From the NCBI GenBank assembly GCA_018257865.1, contig JAEUBA010000099.1, forward strand, positions 1 through 64,000: a stretch of DNA of 64,000 nt, given 5' to 3'. Source of the DNA: Stereocaulon alpinum. Its lineage: Eukaryota > Ascomycota > Lecanoromycetes > Lecanorales > Stereocaulaceae. The notes below the pieces were generated by a model. The model was not told the DNA's origin and did not search any database. It worked only from the letters and a program-made list of their open reading frames with translations. This document shows, in pieces, positions 34,031 to 44,431 of the stretch; position 1 is the stretch's first letter, and each line of letters begins with the position of its first letter. Made by a program: the position numbers and the translations under genes.

Positions 34031-36141
34031 ATGACTGATCTCCACGAACATCTGTCTCGCCTGGGCCTTGCGCAGTATATAGCGAAATTCAAAGAGGAGG
34101 GTTTCGAGACATGGGAGACGCTCTTAGATATAACGGAGTCTGATCTGTACGGCCCTACACAAGGAACTTGCTTGCATCCGGCTAACGGATCGTCCAGTGA
34201 TACCTTAGGAGTCAAACTCGGACATCGCAGGGTCAGTCATGCATTACATTATCGCTATACGGCTGTTCGTTTCCTCGAGGTGGATTATGAGACTGACCTC
34301 ACCCAGTCACTTCAGAAAGAGATAGCACAAACGCGGGGCTTGAGTGTAGAGCAATTAAGTTCGCCTACCGGTTCGCGCCCGCCTGGAGATGGCCGAGGTG
34401 CGGACAATAGGGCGGATGGGAGGGGTGGTACTGGCGTAGGTGGAAAGCGGAAATACCGACGTCATCCTAAGGTACGTCTGCCTTCATCACCAGCGCTGCA
34501 AAGATCCAATTGATGAGGCTCCAACGATGTCACGCAGAAGGAACCTGCTGACTTGTTGACGATACATAGGCCGATGAAAACGCTCCTGAACGAGCGCCCT
34601 CAGCTTATGTTATTTTCTCTAACAGTAAGCTTCATGTACCATTTCGTAGAGCTAGGACACTGACAATTACAAGAGATACGCGAAATTTTGAAACCGGAGA
34701 ATTTGTCGTTCACGGCCATTGCGAAAAGGGTAGGAGAACGCTGGCAGGAACTTCCTGCTGAGGAGAAGGAGCCTTTCGAATTAGAAGCGTCGGCGGCTAA
34801 AGAGAAATACCATGCCGACATGGCAGAGTACAAGACCACCAGGTCCTACAGAGAGTACCAACAATACTTAGCGGAATTCAAAGCCAAGAACTCTTCCACC
34901 TCAGGTAGACCAGTTTCCCCTCAAGTCGTTGATCGAAACTAATGTGACTAGATGGAAAGCGACCAAAACTTGAGAAAGTCGTAAGTACTGCAAGCAGTGG
35001 GAGCCTAGAAAGTGGAAGCCAGTTCGAGTCCCAAGAGCCTTCATCTGCCAGCACTGATCCAAGAGAACGAAGATTTGACTCCATGAGCTCAGTGGGTCCC
35101 TACTCATCCGCAAGTGGGCTTCCATCACCCGCAAGCGTTGCTTCTGGCAGCACTGCATCACCGGGAGGCATCTCAACAATCATTCCACTGGGGAATGCCT
35201 CTCCGTTGCCCACATCGCCTTCTATGGCCTCTTCTCGTAGGTTATCCTCAAATGGGCCCTCGCTCCACGGCACAGCAGGGATCCGACCTTCTATCGATAC
35301 GTCCGCAGAGCGTGTAGGGACACCTGGCATGAATCAGCATCTGCCCCGAACTTTCCTAAATGGAAGCAGGGATAGGCAAACAACACAAGGCTCTGTCTCA
35401 GGGCCAGTCAGCGATTCGAGGCTAGCACGTGGTCGGACTAGCCCTGTTGATCAACAACGATGGTCTAATCGCATTCCTCCCCTACTTCAGCATAACAAAT
35501 CAGATTCATCGTCGAAATCGTCGATAGCCTCGACAGTGTCTAGTGCGAGTACAGCGCCGTCTTCCCTCTTCTCAGCTGGAACAGTAGAAGAAGAAAAGAG
35601 AGCGACCATGTCACTTCCACCTCTTGCGAACATTACAGCGAACACCCCTGGCGGGTCTTATCTTGACTCAGCTGCTAAACGTAATCATCCACCACTCACT
35701 CGCCGAACGGCTGCATCCTTTGGCCCACAACGACTTGCGGATTCTCTTTTTAATCCCTCCCAATCCACAGGTATGAAGTTCGAATCTCTTCAACTCCCAC
35801 TACCGTACAACATCTCGTTCGGCCAGTATCCTCAACCACGGCCCCAACAGGAGGAAAAGCTCGCTAACATATTCGATCTCCAAGATGTACCATGGGAACG
35901 GAACTCGCTCAGGAACCTTACTCTCGATCACGAGGTTTCTCCTACCCCAACGAGCTCGCGTTCTCTTCCCTCTCCATGGCGACCTGCTCACCAGCCTAGT
36001 CTACCAAGTTTTCCCTCTATGTCTCGTGACGATTCCCAAGATCCTCCACTCCGTCCGGACGCGGATCCCCTTTCTGTTCTTGCTTATGCGGGACGATTGC
36101 TTGGACGTGAACACCGCACACCTTCGTCTGAACGTCATTGA
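34031..36141 (+). CDS. SAM-domain plus HMG-box protein
   Basis: Predicted nuclear DNA-binding protein. Exons 34031-34146, 34198-34231, 34307-34471, 34570-34624, 34674-34904 and 34952-36141 keep frame and give 596 aa. A SAM domain covers residues 1-66: MTDLHEHLSRLGLAQYIAKF, then ETWETLLDITESDLDTLGVK and LGHRR. A Gly/Arg-rich linker leads to an HMG box at about 101-180: ERAPSAYVIFSNKIREIL, then LSFTAIAKRVGERWQEL, then EEKEPFELEASAAKEKY. The first DNA-contacting part is split by an intron. The last 400 residues are Ser/Pro-rich and unstructured, with SPTP-like sites. SAM domains mediate self-association, so a multimeric HMG regulator is inferred. The C-terminal end at 36141 could be extended by splicing. 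Confidence 0.88.
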
Positions 36142-36762
36142 TGATAGTTCTTCAATGACAGATTTAGACCCACGGCCGACACGGCCGACACGGCCGAGCT
36201 CGCATTGCGGTCTTCTCGTTCGGAAATTGCTATCTTGTTTGAGTCGCTAGGCTAGTCCCTCCACAGCTTTCGAATATGTCCATTCGCAAGATGTTTACTT
36301 GGCGAGTTTGCTAAAGGAAAAGCTGGACACTGGTAACGAGATTGAGTCACTTTGATCAGTAGCCATCCTGATGACGAAGCACGAAGCTATTGAATTGAAA
36401 AGAAAACAGCCTGAACGAACGATGAATACTTACCAAAGCCCGCGTTCGATTTCTACGCCTGTACATATACATCTTATTCTTAGAACGATACCCCTGCATT
36501 CAGTCACGTCAACCTTCAATTTGTTATTCACAGGGACAGCTGAGTCTTGATCTTCCCATTTCGCTTAAAGCAAAGGCTTAAGGCACGCCTCGAACACCAT
36601 CATGTGGCACCCTTAGAGCTAGCTCATATAGGCTACCCGTCTATACGCATGTGAGTAATAGCTGAGGTGGCAAGGTAAGTATGTTCCTTATCACCTGCTT
36701 CACCCCTCCTACTCTGAGCCCCAATTAGACCGTTAAAGAATCACCGTCTTCGAAGGTAACCA
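36142..36762. other. Convergent intergenic region
   Basis: Holds the 3' ends of the SAM/HMG gene and SVP26. Three tandem CACGGCCGA units lie at its left edge (36171-36197). Nothing else recognised. Confidence 0.5.
36171..36197 (+). repeat. 9-bp tandem repeat, three copies
   Basis: Three perfect copies of CACGGCCGA just after the stop of the SAM/HMG gene. Too short to assign a role. Confidence 0.9.
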
Positions 36763-37622
36763 CTAAAACCTCTTCTCCTTCTCCCTTCTCCAAACCCCCA
36801 TCTCCCTTACGGACTCAACGACCCAATCCACCCCAGCCTTCACCAACCCCTTTTTCCTCCTCGCCCTACTATCCCCCACTCCACCTAATCCACCATCACC
36901 ACTCGTTCCCCCTCCCACATTCCCCCCAGTAGCATACTCACTGCCCATGCTCGGCAATACGTTTTCGCCCGCGCTTAGGGAGACGAAGAGTGCGAATGGG
37001 ACGAGCCAGACGCAGATGCCAAAGTAGGAGGCTATTTCTGTGAAGGTGGGGATGTCGGGGCGGTCGTAGAGGGAGGTTGGGTAGGTTCGAGAGGAGGGAG
37101 GGGGGTGCGAGAAGTGCCGGAACCAGAGGAAGTGGTTTAGGAGGACGAGGACTGTCTCTCCATAGGTTAATCGATCAATCGGTCTAATTGGCTTGCTAGC
37201 CGCACGGTAGGCAGGGCACTCACGACACGACACGATAAATACCGGATCACTCAATTTCACGATAGGGAAGTGTCGCAGATTCCCCATGTAGATCGCATGG
37301 CTAGCTATACTCAGGCTAGAGAGCAGCCATGGGAAATGGTCGATTAGGGCGAGCAGGGTTTGGGTGGCGATGACGGTGTAGATTAGACGGGTTAGGAGTT
37401 TGCGCGCGATTACTGTGTGCTCTTCTACTAGTTCGGAGAGGTAGTAGAGACCGCTTGCTGTGGGGTGGGGATGTTAATTGGGGGTAGGGGTGGGGATGGG
37501 GGAGATGGAGAAGGGGGGGAGGGGGGGAGGGAGGAGGGGAACGGGGGAGTACCTATTGCGAGGGTGAGAAAGCCGAAGCCCAGAAGGACCCCGGCGTAGC
37601 CGACGAGTGGGAGGATATACAT
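36763..37622 (-). CDS. SVP26: SVP26/TEX261-family Golgi membrane protein
   Basis: Multi-pass early Golgi/COPII membrane protein; in yeast it helps load certain glycosyltransferases into ER exit vesicles. Exons 37622-37553, 37457-37224 and 37151-36763 keep frame and give 230 aa. The first membrane segment is LPLVGYAGVLLGFGFLTLAI. The family block SGLYYLSELVEEHTVIARKL follows the first splice, then LLTRLIYTVIATQTLLALID, YMGNLRHFPIVKLSDPVFI and LVLLNHFLWFRHF. The last membrane segment is YFGICVWLVPFALFVSLSAG. The tail is Gly-rich then basic (WRREKEKRF). Intron 1 is a pyrimidine tract on the coding strand. It shares a 252-bp divergent promoter with BUD23. Confidence 0.92.
37481..37550 (+). repeat. 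G-rich tract in SVP26 intron 1
   Basis: Many runs of three to nine G, separated by A or T, on the + strand; the SVP26 transcript carries the complementary C-rich sequence. Such G runs can form quadruplexes in DNA. Confidence 0.7.
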
Positions 37623-37874
37623 TGTTTAGATTCCATGGGGTAGGGTGGGTAGGTGGAGCTGTAAGTTGCGGAGGAACAGCTTTCTCCGCCCTTGGCTTTT
37701 TGTGAGGAAGGAATTCCGCGGTTAGCCCACGAAATTCAATATCCAGGTACGCTCGAGCTTGTTCCTGCAACCTACTTTGGTTCCAACGGCTATACGGACT
37801 ATGGCAGGATTGAGCTTATCAGGATACCATATGAGATATCGACGGTGATCAGCATTCGCCTTCCACAACTCACC
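37623..37874. promoter_or_regulatory. Divergent promoter of SVP26 and BUD23
   Basis: 252 bp between the two start codons. It must drive both genes. No specific site recognised. Confidence 0.5.
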
Positions 37875-38772
37875 ATGTCTCGTCCAGAAGACACACTGTA
37901 CACCCCTCTCTCCCACAACCCCCCCCCCCCTTCCCATTCACGCAGCATCTGACAACCCCACCAGCCCCCCCGACCTCTTCTACAACGACGCCGAATCCCG
38001 CAAATACACCACCTCCTCCCGCATCCAAAATGTCCAAGTCGAAATGACAGAGCGGGCTCTCGAGCTCTTAAATCTAAAACAACCCTCCCTAATCCTCGAC
38101 ATAGGCTGCGGCTCCGGCCTCTCAGGCGAGATCCTCTCCTCCGTCCCCCCCTCCTCGGGAGGCCCCCACATCTGGATCGGCATGGACATTTCAGCTTCGA
38201 TGCTAGATATAGCGCTGCAACGAGACGTGGAAGGGGATCTGCTTCTTGCAGATATCGGCCAAGGCATCCCCTTTCGCGCAGGGACATTCGATGCAGCGAT
38301 AAGTATCAGCGCGATTCAATGGCTCTGTAATGCCGAAAGCAGCGATACCAGTCCCCAAGGACGGCTGTCCCGATTTTTCGGCGGACTGTATGCGAATTTA
38401 AAAAGGGGAGGGAGGGCCGTGTGTCAGTTTTATCCGAAGAATGAGAGCCAGAGGAGTATGGTTAGTGCGGCTGCTATTCGGGCTGGGTTTGGGGCTGGGA
38501 TTTTGGAGGATGGGGGGGGGACGAAGGGGGCGAAGGTTTATTTGGTTTTGAGTGTGGGGGGTGGGGCTATTGAGGGGGTTGTGGAGGGGATGGAGGGAGT
38601 GGATGTTGAGGAGAGGAGGGGGAAAGGTGGGGAGAGGAAGAGGGGGGTTGAGGTGGGGAGGAAGGGGGGGAAGCAGTGGGTACTTAGGAAGAAGGAACAG
38701 ATGGAGAGGAGGGGGAAGGTTGTTAAGAGGGATTCGAAGTTTTCGGGAAGGAAGAGACGGGTGCAGTTCTAA
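37875..38772 (+). CDS. BUD23: 18S rRNA (guanine-N7)-methyltransferase BUD23
   Basis: S-adenosylmethionine-dependent methyltransferase that makes N7-methylguanosine in 18S rRNA during small-subunit assembly; it needs Trm112 for stability. Exons 37875-37897 and 37965-38772 keep frame and give 276 aa, the family norm. It starts MSRPEDTLPPDLFYNDAESR, and KYTTSSRIQ follows, as in Bud23. The SAM-binding motif I is LILDIGCGSGLSGEIL, with GMDISASMLDIAL and ISAIQWLCNA later. The C-terminal 60 residues are Lys/Arg-rich (KKEQMERRGKVVKR, FSGRKRRVQF), the usual Bud23 nucleolar tail. The coding strand is very G-rich at the 3' end (38510-38720). Its partner TRM112 is encoded at 56281 in this window. Confidence 0.94.
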
Positions 38773-39341
38773 ATAATGGAAAAATGGGTTTGAGCAGTGT
38801 GTTTCGAATTTTAGCATGGCGCTGGAGGAGTAGCAATTATGGCATGACTATTCGCTTGTTCGACTTGGGTTGGGACAGTCTTCGTTCAAAGCTCTCGATG
38901 GGACCAAGACCTACTTCCCAGTTCTGTGATCCTTGTTCTGTCATAGGCAATTTTCTTGCCGGTTGCAGCGCGCGAGTGTGCTTATTGCAACTCATCAAAA
39001 TGGCCTTGCAGAGCTGCGATAGTGCTATCTCGGGATCTTGCGGAGCGTTCGTCTGTCTGAACGCTCGGTCCAGGTCCCTTCGAATGGTGGCAGTGTCCAC
39101 GGCGTAGAACTGCGGATCGATGATAGCACCAGCCATATACCATTCGAATTTGCTGACAAATGCCCACAAACCCATAATTGATCAAACAATAGGCGATGAC
39201 TTAAAGCCTCAAGGCTTTTGTTCGGTAAGAAGAGGTACTTATACACTAAGAAGAGGCTCCTAACGCATCATACTCATCCAATGTACTTCGCTGTCCTTTC
39301 TCGGGTATCAGTTGCTATGTACACATCTACTTCTCCCAAGC
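38773..39341. other. Convergent region between BUD23 and IDH1
   Basis: Holds the 3' flanks of both genes and one doubtful minus-strand frame at 38837-39175, listed separately. Confidence 0.5.
38837..39175 (-). CDS. Doubtful 112-aa open frame
   Basis: An uninterrupted ATG frame, MGLWAFVSKFEWYMAGAI..., with balanced charged composition (TIRRDLDRAFRQT, ESFERRLSQPKSNKR). It reads more like protein than the overlapping + strand frames. No domain or family is recognised and no splice sites are needed. It could be a small orphan gene or chance. Confidence 0.3.
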   Translation of the reverse strand: MGLWAFVSKFEWYMAGAIIDPQFYAVDTATIRRDLDRAFRQTNAPQDPEIALSQLCKAILMSCNKHTRALQPARKLPMTEQGSQNWEVGLGPIESFERRLSQPKSNKRIVMP

Positions 39342-40771
39342 CTATTTTCCTGTTTCCATGTGGTCTAGAACCGATCTTGTGAATTCGTGTGTGGTGCTGT
39401 TGCCACCCATATCTGGGGTCCTCACTTTCCTATTGTAATTATTAGCACGGTAGCGAATGATGTTCGATGATCTTTACTCACCCGTCTTTGATCACATCAT
39501 AGACGCCTTTCGAGATTCGGTTAGCATGCTCGTCGAGGCCCAAGTGACGCAACAGCATGGCTCCCGAGAGTAGCATAGCAGTAGGATTGGCTTGATCTTT
39601 GCCCTTGATATCAAGACCGACATGTCGGCATCCAGGCTCGAACACAGCAACATCTCGGCCCATGTTGCACCCTGGTACGATACCTGGACCTCCTACAAGG
39701 GCAGCACCAACATTTGAGAGGATACCACCGTAGAGATTGGGCATAACCATAACATCGAATTGCTGGGGCCTGGAGACAGCCTGCATTGACGCGTTATCAA
39801 CAATCATGTCATCAGTCGTCAGGGTCGGATATTCGGCAGCGACTTTGTGGAAAGTATCTCTGAATAGGCCATCGGCAAGCTTCATGATGTTGGCCTTGTG
39901 TATGCAGGTCACTTTTTGCCTGTGATTCGCAAGAGCAAAGCTAAAAGCAAATTTGGCGATACGTTCGGACTTGGCCCTTGTGATGATTTTGAGGGATTCG
40001 ACGACGCCGGAAACGGACTGGTGCTCTAGGCCGGAGTATTCGCCCTCGGTGTTTTCTCGAATGATGCAGAGATCGACGTTGTCATGTCTGGTCTTGTAGC
40101 CGGGGATGTTCTTGATAAGGACAATTGATGCATATATATCGAGCTCTTGCCGTAATGCGACGTTGAAGGATTGATGTCCGGACCGTTCCACAGGAGTGTG
40201 GAGAATACCTTTTGGCACTTTAGTACGGACCTTCGATATAATTCTAGACACTCTGTACCTTTTAGACCGAGCTTGTTTCTCTTCAGAGAAGCAATTGATT
40301 CGCGGAACAACTCCTCCGAGTGTTTGTCTCCTGACTCCACACCGCTAACATCAACCTGCTCCCACTCGATAGGCACATTGTCGGCTTTAAATATTGTTTT
40401 GACGGACTCAGCCACCTCGGCACCAATACCGTCGCCTATCCAGGTATGAGTGGTCATGTATCAGACTCGAGAAGAACTCAGCGGCTTACCGGGTATCAGC
40501 GTTGTGGTGTATTTCCCTCCGAATTTGGTAGGCTTAAATATGTCGGACTGCACTGTGGCCATAGCTAAGTAGGGTGTTAGTCACTGCTAAAGACCCTGCA
40601 ATCCAATGTTCATACTCCGTGCCATTGGTGGGGAAGTGCTCCATTGTAGAGGGGTTTTGGAGCCTCGCAGAAGGCACTGATAGAAGAAATTGGTTAGCAA
40701 TCTAGTCCTCTGCGTGTATCCAAGGAAATTAGACCTACCTGCGAAGCTTTGTTAGAGCTCCTTGACAGCAT
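39342..40771 (-). CDS. IDH1: NAD-dependent isocitrate dehydrogenase subunit 1, mitochondrial
   Basis: Regulatory subunit of the TCA-cycle enzyme converting isocitrate to 2-oxoglutarate. Six exons, 40771-40739, 40676-40616, 40564-40490, 40435-40259, 40208-39482 and 39429-39342, keep frame and give 386 aa. The N-terminus MLSRSSNKASQCLLRGSK is basic and fits a mitochondrial import signal. The body starts GGKYTTTLIPGDGIGAEVAE, and contains NKLGLKGILHTPVERSGHQS, DVDLCIIRENTEGEYSGLEH-like sequence (here NVDLCIIRENTEGEYSGLEH), MPNLYGGILSN and ANPTAMLLSGAMLLRHLGL. The end KVRTPDMGGNSTTHEFT comes from a separate last exon. The catalytic-type arginines are replaced as in Idh1 rather than Idh2, so the regulatory subunit is preferred. 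Confidence 0.95.
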
Positions 40772-41437
40772 TGTAACTGCCGTAGAGCGATTGAAGAGGT
40801 ATAGGTAGTAATGAACGTTGCAGGTTCCGTGGTACAGTAGTGGAGGATTTGTGCCAAGCTTTTCATGTCGGCTGGCCCAAAAGCAAAACGCGCTAGCAAA
40901 ATGCATCACAAATTGCATAGGTATATGAACTTCTGTCATCAAATACTACATCTTCGTGACCCAGATCGACAACGCATGTTGTCTTATTCCTACTGCGTAT
41001 AATCTGTACCTGAAGGACTACTACCCCTCATCCACACGCCTTCCGTCAATTAAGACCTTGGGAGGGCTTTCTGACCCAGCGTTTGGCGAATAGCCTCACC
41101 ATGTCACACTATCGGAACAAAATTTCTGATATCAGGAATATTGTCACCCGCTCGAGGAATATTCAGTCTAACAGCTATGTTACTGGACGAGATTCCGTTG
41201 CTTGTATGCCTTTGCGTGCTTGTACCGTTCTCAAGTAACTGCAATTGACATTCTCGTTCCCAAACCACGTTTCCTTGTCGAAAGCCTTGCAGTGTCATTT
41301 GCGTCGACATGTCGAAGGTCTGAAGAGTCGTTATAAGTGTCCTTATGCGCGCAAGAGCTTTTGTTTACAGTGTTCGAGGGCTGACAGTCTCCACGCTCTA
41401 GTCACTCGCTATGCTTGTATAGCCTGCTCGTTCCGCC

Positions 41438-41458
41438 TCTTCGAGCTAAGCTCGAAGA
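41438..41458. repeat. 21-bp perfect palindrome
   Basis: Two 10-nt arms, TCTTCGAGCT and AGCTCGAAGA, around a single central A. It sits in the intergenic region between IDH1 and the pheromone-like gene. It could be a dimer-type binding site or a hairpin; no function is shown. Confidence 0.8.
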
Positions 41459-42157
41459 TAATATTCCCTCAAACCTTTGTTATCAAAGGGTTCGCGTACA
41501 AGTCCTCGTATCAAGATTAGAGGGATGGTGGGGAAACCAAGCTACGCAACACAGTCCCAGGCAGAGCCACACGGCTTACATGTATTGTGGAATTGTAAAG
41601 AAAGAAGTGTTGAGCATTTGAGGTATCTCTTCCTTCTATTCTCCGTTATGTTTGACTATGTGCTCTTTTCACTACGAAAGTCGTGGTTGCGCCATTCGGA
41701 TGTTTTAAGGGGAGTTCTCAAGTTGATAGCTTGGCATTGCCGGATTTGGGTGTCAATAACCACCCCCACAACGTCACAAATGCTTCACACCACGATTACT
41801 GTCAACGGGAAGCTATTGACAGGAGGCACAAAGAAAACGTTCAACATCTGTTCTCTTATTCTCTGGAAAGTGTCATAAATTCGCGGAAGGCGAGTTAAGA
41901 TCTGGGAACGGCGAACCTCCTCCTTCGTCCACGCAGAGGAAACCATCCCACAGCTATCAAGAGTGTTCTGCCTCGACAGCTGTTCTTCGCATGAGGCACG
42001 TCTTTACGGCGTCTCGCACCAGAAAGCATTACCCTAGGTAAGTACTGCTTGCCTAACTCTGTAGCATCAGAATAGCCTTGAACCCAGCGGAGAACCCTCG
42101 AGTCAAAGGGTATATGCTTCGCTTGAGCTTCCCTTGTTACAGTCCCTGACTAGGTTC

Positions 42158-42253
42158 TTATTGATAACTGTCGGATCTCGCGAGGCCTTATTGATACCTC
42201 TATTGACACCCCTTTTCGGAGCCTCGTGCTCGTCACCACGCCCTTATCAATAG
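42158..42253. promoter_or_regulatory. Cluster of TATTGATA-type motifs upstream of the precursor gene
   Basis: TTATTGATA occurs at 42158-42166 and 42188-42196, CTATTGACA at 42200-42208, and the inverted form TTATCAATAG at 42244-42253, about 320-420 bp upstream of the precursor ATG. Spacing and repetition suggest transcription-factor sites. HMG-type mating regulators bind short ATTG/CAAT-like cores, so a link to mating control is a hypothesis. Confidence 0.4.
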
Positions 42254-42574
42254 CCATCCTTTATTGCCAATGTGTCACCATTGGGACTTGATTGGACCTT
42301 GGACATCTTCAAGTATCGTGTTATTGTCATCAGTCATAAAGATCTTGTTCTCAGTTTGGTGTGTCTTCTTCCTCCGTCTTGCTTGTTCTTCCCCCCTGGC
42401 ATCATACTTATCCTTTCTTCCAACTCACTCTAAACCCCGATCGCTACACCTCTTCTTCTGTTAATAGTCCTCACTGTCAAGCTCTTACTCAAACATCCTT
42501 CTATCCTCGGCATTGTCAGTCATCATTGTATCTCCAGCCTCATATCAGCACCAGCAACAACACCATTCCTTATC

Positions 42575-43400
42575 ATGAAGACTACCAGCATCATTTATAC
42601 CGCGCTCCTCGGCGTCTCAACAGTCGACGCAGCCGCACTCGCGAACCCAGTGCCTGGAGCACTCGCAGAAGCTGCACTCGAGATTTGCTACCGCTCAGGA
42701 CAACCTTGCCACAAATTCAGACGTGCCTCCGACGCCTGCGCCGAAGCTCTGGCCGACCCAATCACATTCACAGAAGCCCAATCCCGCTTCTGCTACCGTT
42801 CAGGTGGGGCCTGTTCCCGCGCCAAGCGTGAGGCTCTCGCACTCGCCGCAGCTGTCGCCATTGCCTTCGCCGAGGCCGATCCTACTGCTTCCCGCAACGG
42901 CTGCAGACACCCTGGTGAGGGATGTGGAACTGCCAAGCGCGACGTTCTCGCTGCGGCTGAAGCTCTCGCGGACGCTGAAGCGCTCGCTTTCCCTGATCCT
43001 AAGGCCGGTAAGCTAAATCTTCTATATCCTCTAACAAGAAGTGTAACTAACATATCACCCCATAGAATCCGAAGCCGAAGCCTTCTGCTACCGCGCCGAC
43101 GGCGACTGCCATAAACTCAAGCGCGCCGCCGAAGCCATCGCCTCCATCATGGCCGAAGAACCAGCCGAACTCCTCAAGCGCGACGCCGACATCTTGCACA
43201 TCATGCCCCACCACAACGGCTGCTACACGCCAGGCGGAGGATGTGGTACTACCAAGCGTGATACTGATAATGTCAAGGTGGTGGCTAAGCGCGCCGCTGA
43301 TATTCTGCATATTATGCCGCATGGGAATGGGTGCTATATGTCTGGGGGCGGATGTGGGACTGGGAAGCGGGATGTTGAGGGGCATGAGGTTGTTGTTTAG
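42575..43400 (+). CDS. Alpha-pheromone-like Kex2-processed peptide precursor
   Basis: Predicted secreted precursor cut into several short peptides. Exons 42575-43007 and 43066-43400 keep frame and give 255 aa. A signal peptide covers about residues 1-20 (MKTTSIIYTALLGVSTVDAA). Six C-x6-C peptides follow: CYRSGQPC (38-45), CYRSGGAC (73-80), CRHPGEGC (110-117), CYRADGDC (152-159), CYTPGGGC (197-204) and CYMSGGGC (234-241). Each is followed within four to six residues by KR or RR, the Kex2 cutting site. Spacers rich in Glu-Ala, Asp-Ala and Leu-Ala pairs fit trimming by a Ste13-like dipeptidase. Repeat 1 with GQPC matches the core of filamentous-ascomycete alpha-pheromones. Unlike those, the copies are non-identical and lack flanking tryptophans. 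A RiPP or effector precursor is the main alternative. Confidence 0.75.
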
Positions 43401-44431
43401 GCGGGCATACACCGGCACTCATTACTTTCTTCAGTTCTTGCGATACTTTGGGAGGAACGGTAATGATCGATGGCATTTCTTTTCCGGGCTTCAAATTTCA
43501 TGCACCTAATTCCTTACGGCGGTACTATCGGCATTTTCGCTCCTACATACACATTCTTTTCAGCGACATACGACACATCAATAATCCTAATTCTACTGCA
43601 AGATTCTCGTCTTGCTGGCTATTTCCCGTGCCTGGTGCACGGTACAGCCCGATTATTGATCAGCATACCTTTCGACCGAGTGAGTCGGTCTCCCAGCGTT
43701 TACAGCTGTGTCAAGCTATCCTATATCAGTACTATTCATCAATCCTAGTATCAATATCAAGCATGAATTCGCGCAACGGGTTGCAAGGAGACTAGGACAT
43801 GGCTTGGCTTGGCTTGGAATACGATAATTTCATAGTAAAGTAACTTTGAGGAGACACAGTCATTTCAGTATATAATGCACACTTTGTTTCAGGCCCCTAT
43901 ATTTGTGAACCATTGGGCGCAATTCTCTAAGTTCCGACTATTTGCTATCTCTGATAACGTGCAACAAGGAGCAGCTGCTTGCAACGCTGGCGAATGAACA
44001 CCATAATCCCTTTTGCTGTGTATATGTTACATGACTGGACATGGTTAAGATAATGATGAGAGCAATGGACTCGATCAATGCAATGGGACTCGGGACAGGG
44101 AAGCATGGGCGGTCATGTAGTGGTGACCTGGTAGGTTTTGTAGAGAATCTTGACGAGGAAGCCTGGCAAGATAGGGTGCGGGTTTGGTGATGACTGTAGT
44201 TAGGGAATCGACTTTGTTCCGTGTGCTGCGTTAGGTGCTGGAACGAACCTTCAAGGTTGCCAAGGCTTTAGTAAGGGACGATACGTTGCTGACGTGCCTA
44301 AAGATCAGTATCGTTGGTCTGTAAGTTCTTAGAAGCGGGTTGGCATGTTTGGCCCGTGAGTAGTCATGCTTAGTTGCAATAGTAAGAGGGGAAAAGCAGC
44401 GAACTCTCTCTGACAGCTAATGAGCTAAAGA
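43401..44431. other. Downstream region of the precursor gene, no gene seen
   Basis: Open frames are short and unlike protein. A short TTGGC repeat lies near 43804-43819. It should contain the 3' ends of the two convergent neighbours. Confidence 0.5.

Larger units (their letters stand above)
40772..42574. other. 1.8-kb region upstream of the pheromone-like precursor
   Basis: No gene recognised. It includes the IDH1 promoter on the left, a 21-bp palindrome (41438-41458) and a cluster of TATTGATA-like motifs (42158-42253). A pyrimidine-rich leader (about 42360-42540) precedes the start at 42575. Confidence 0.5.
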
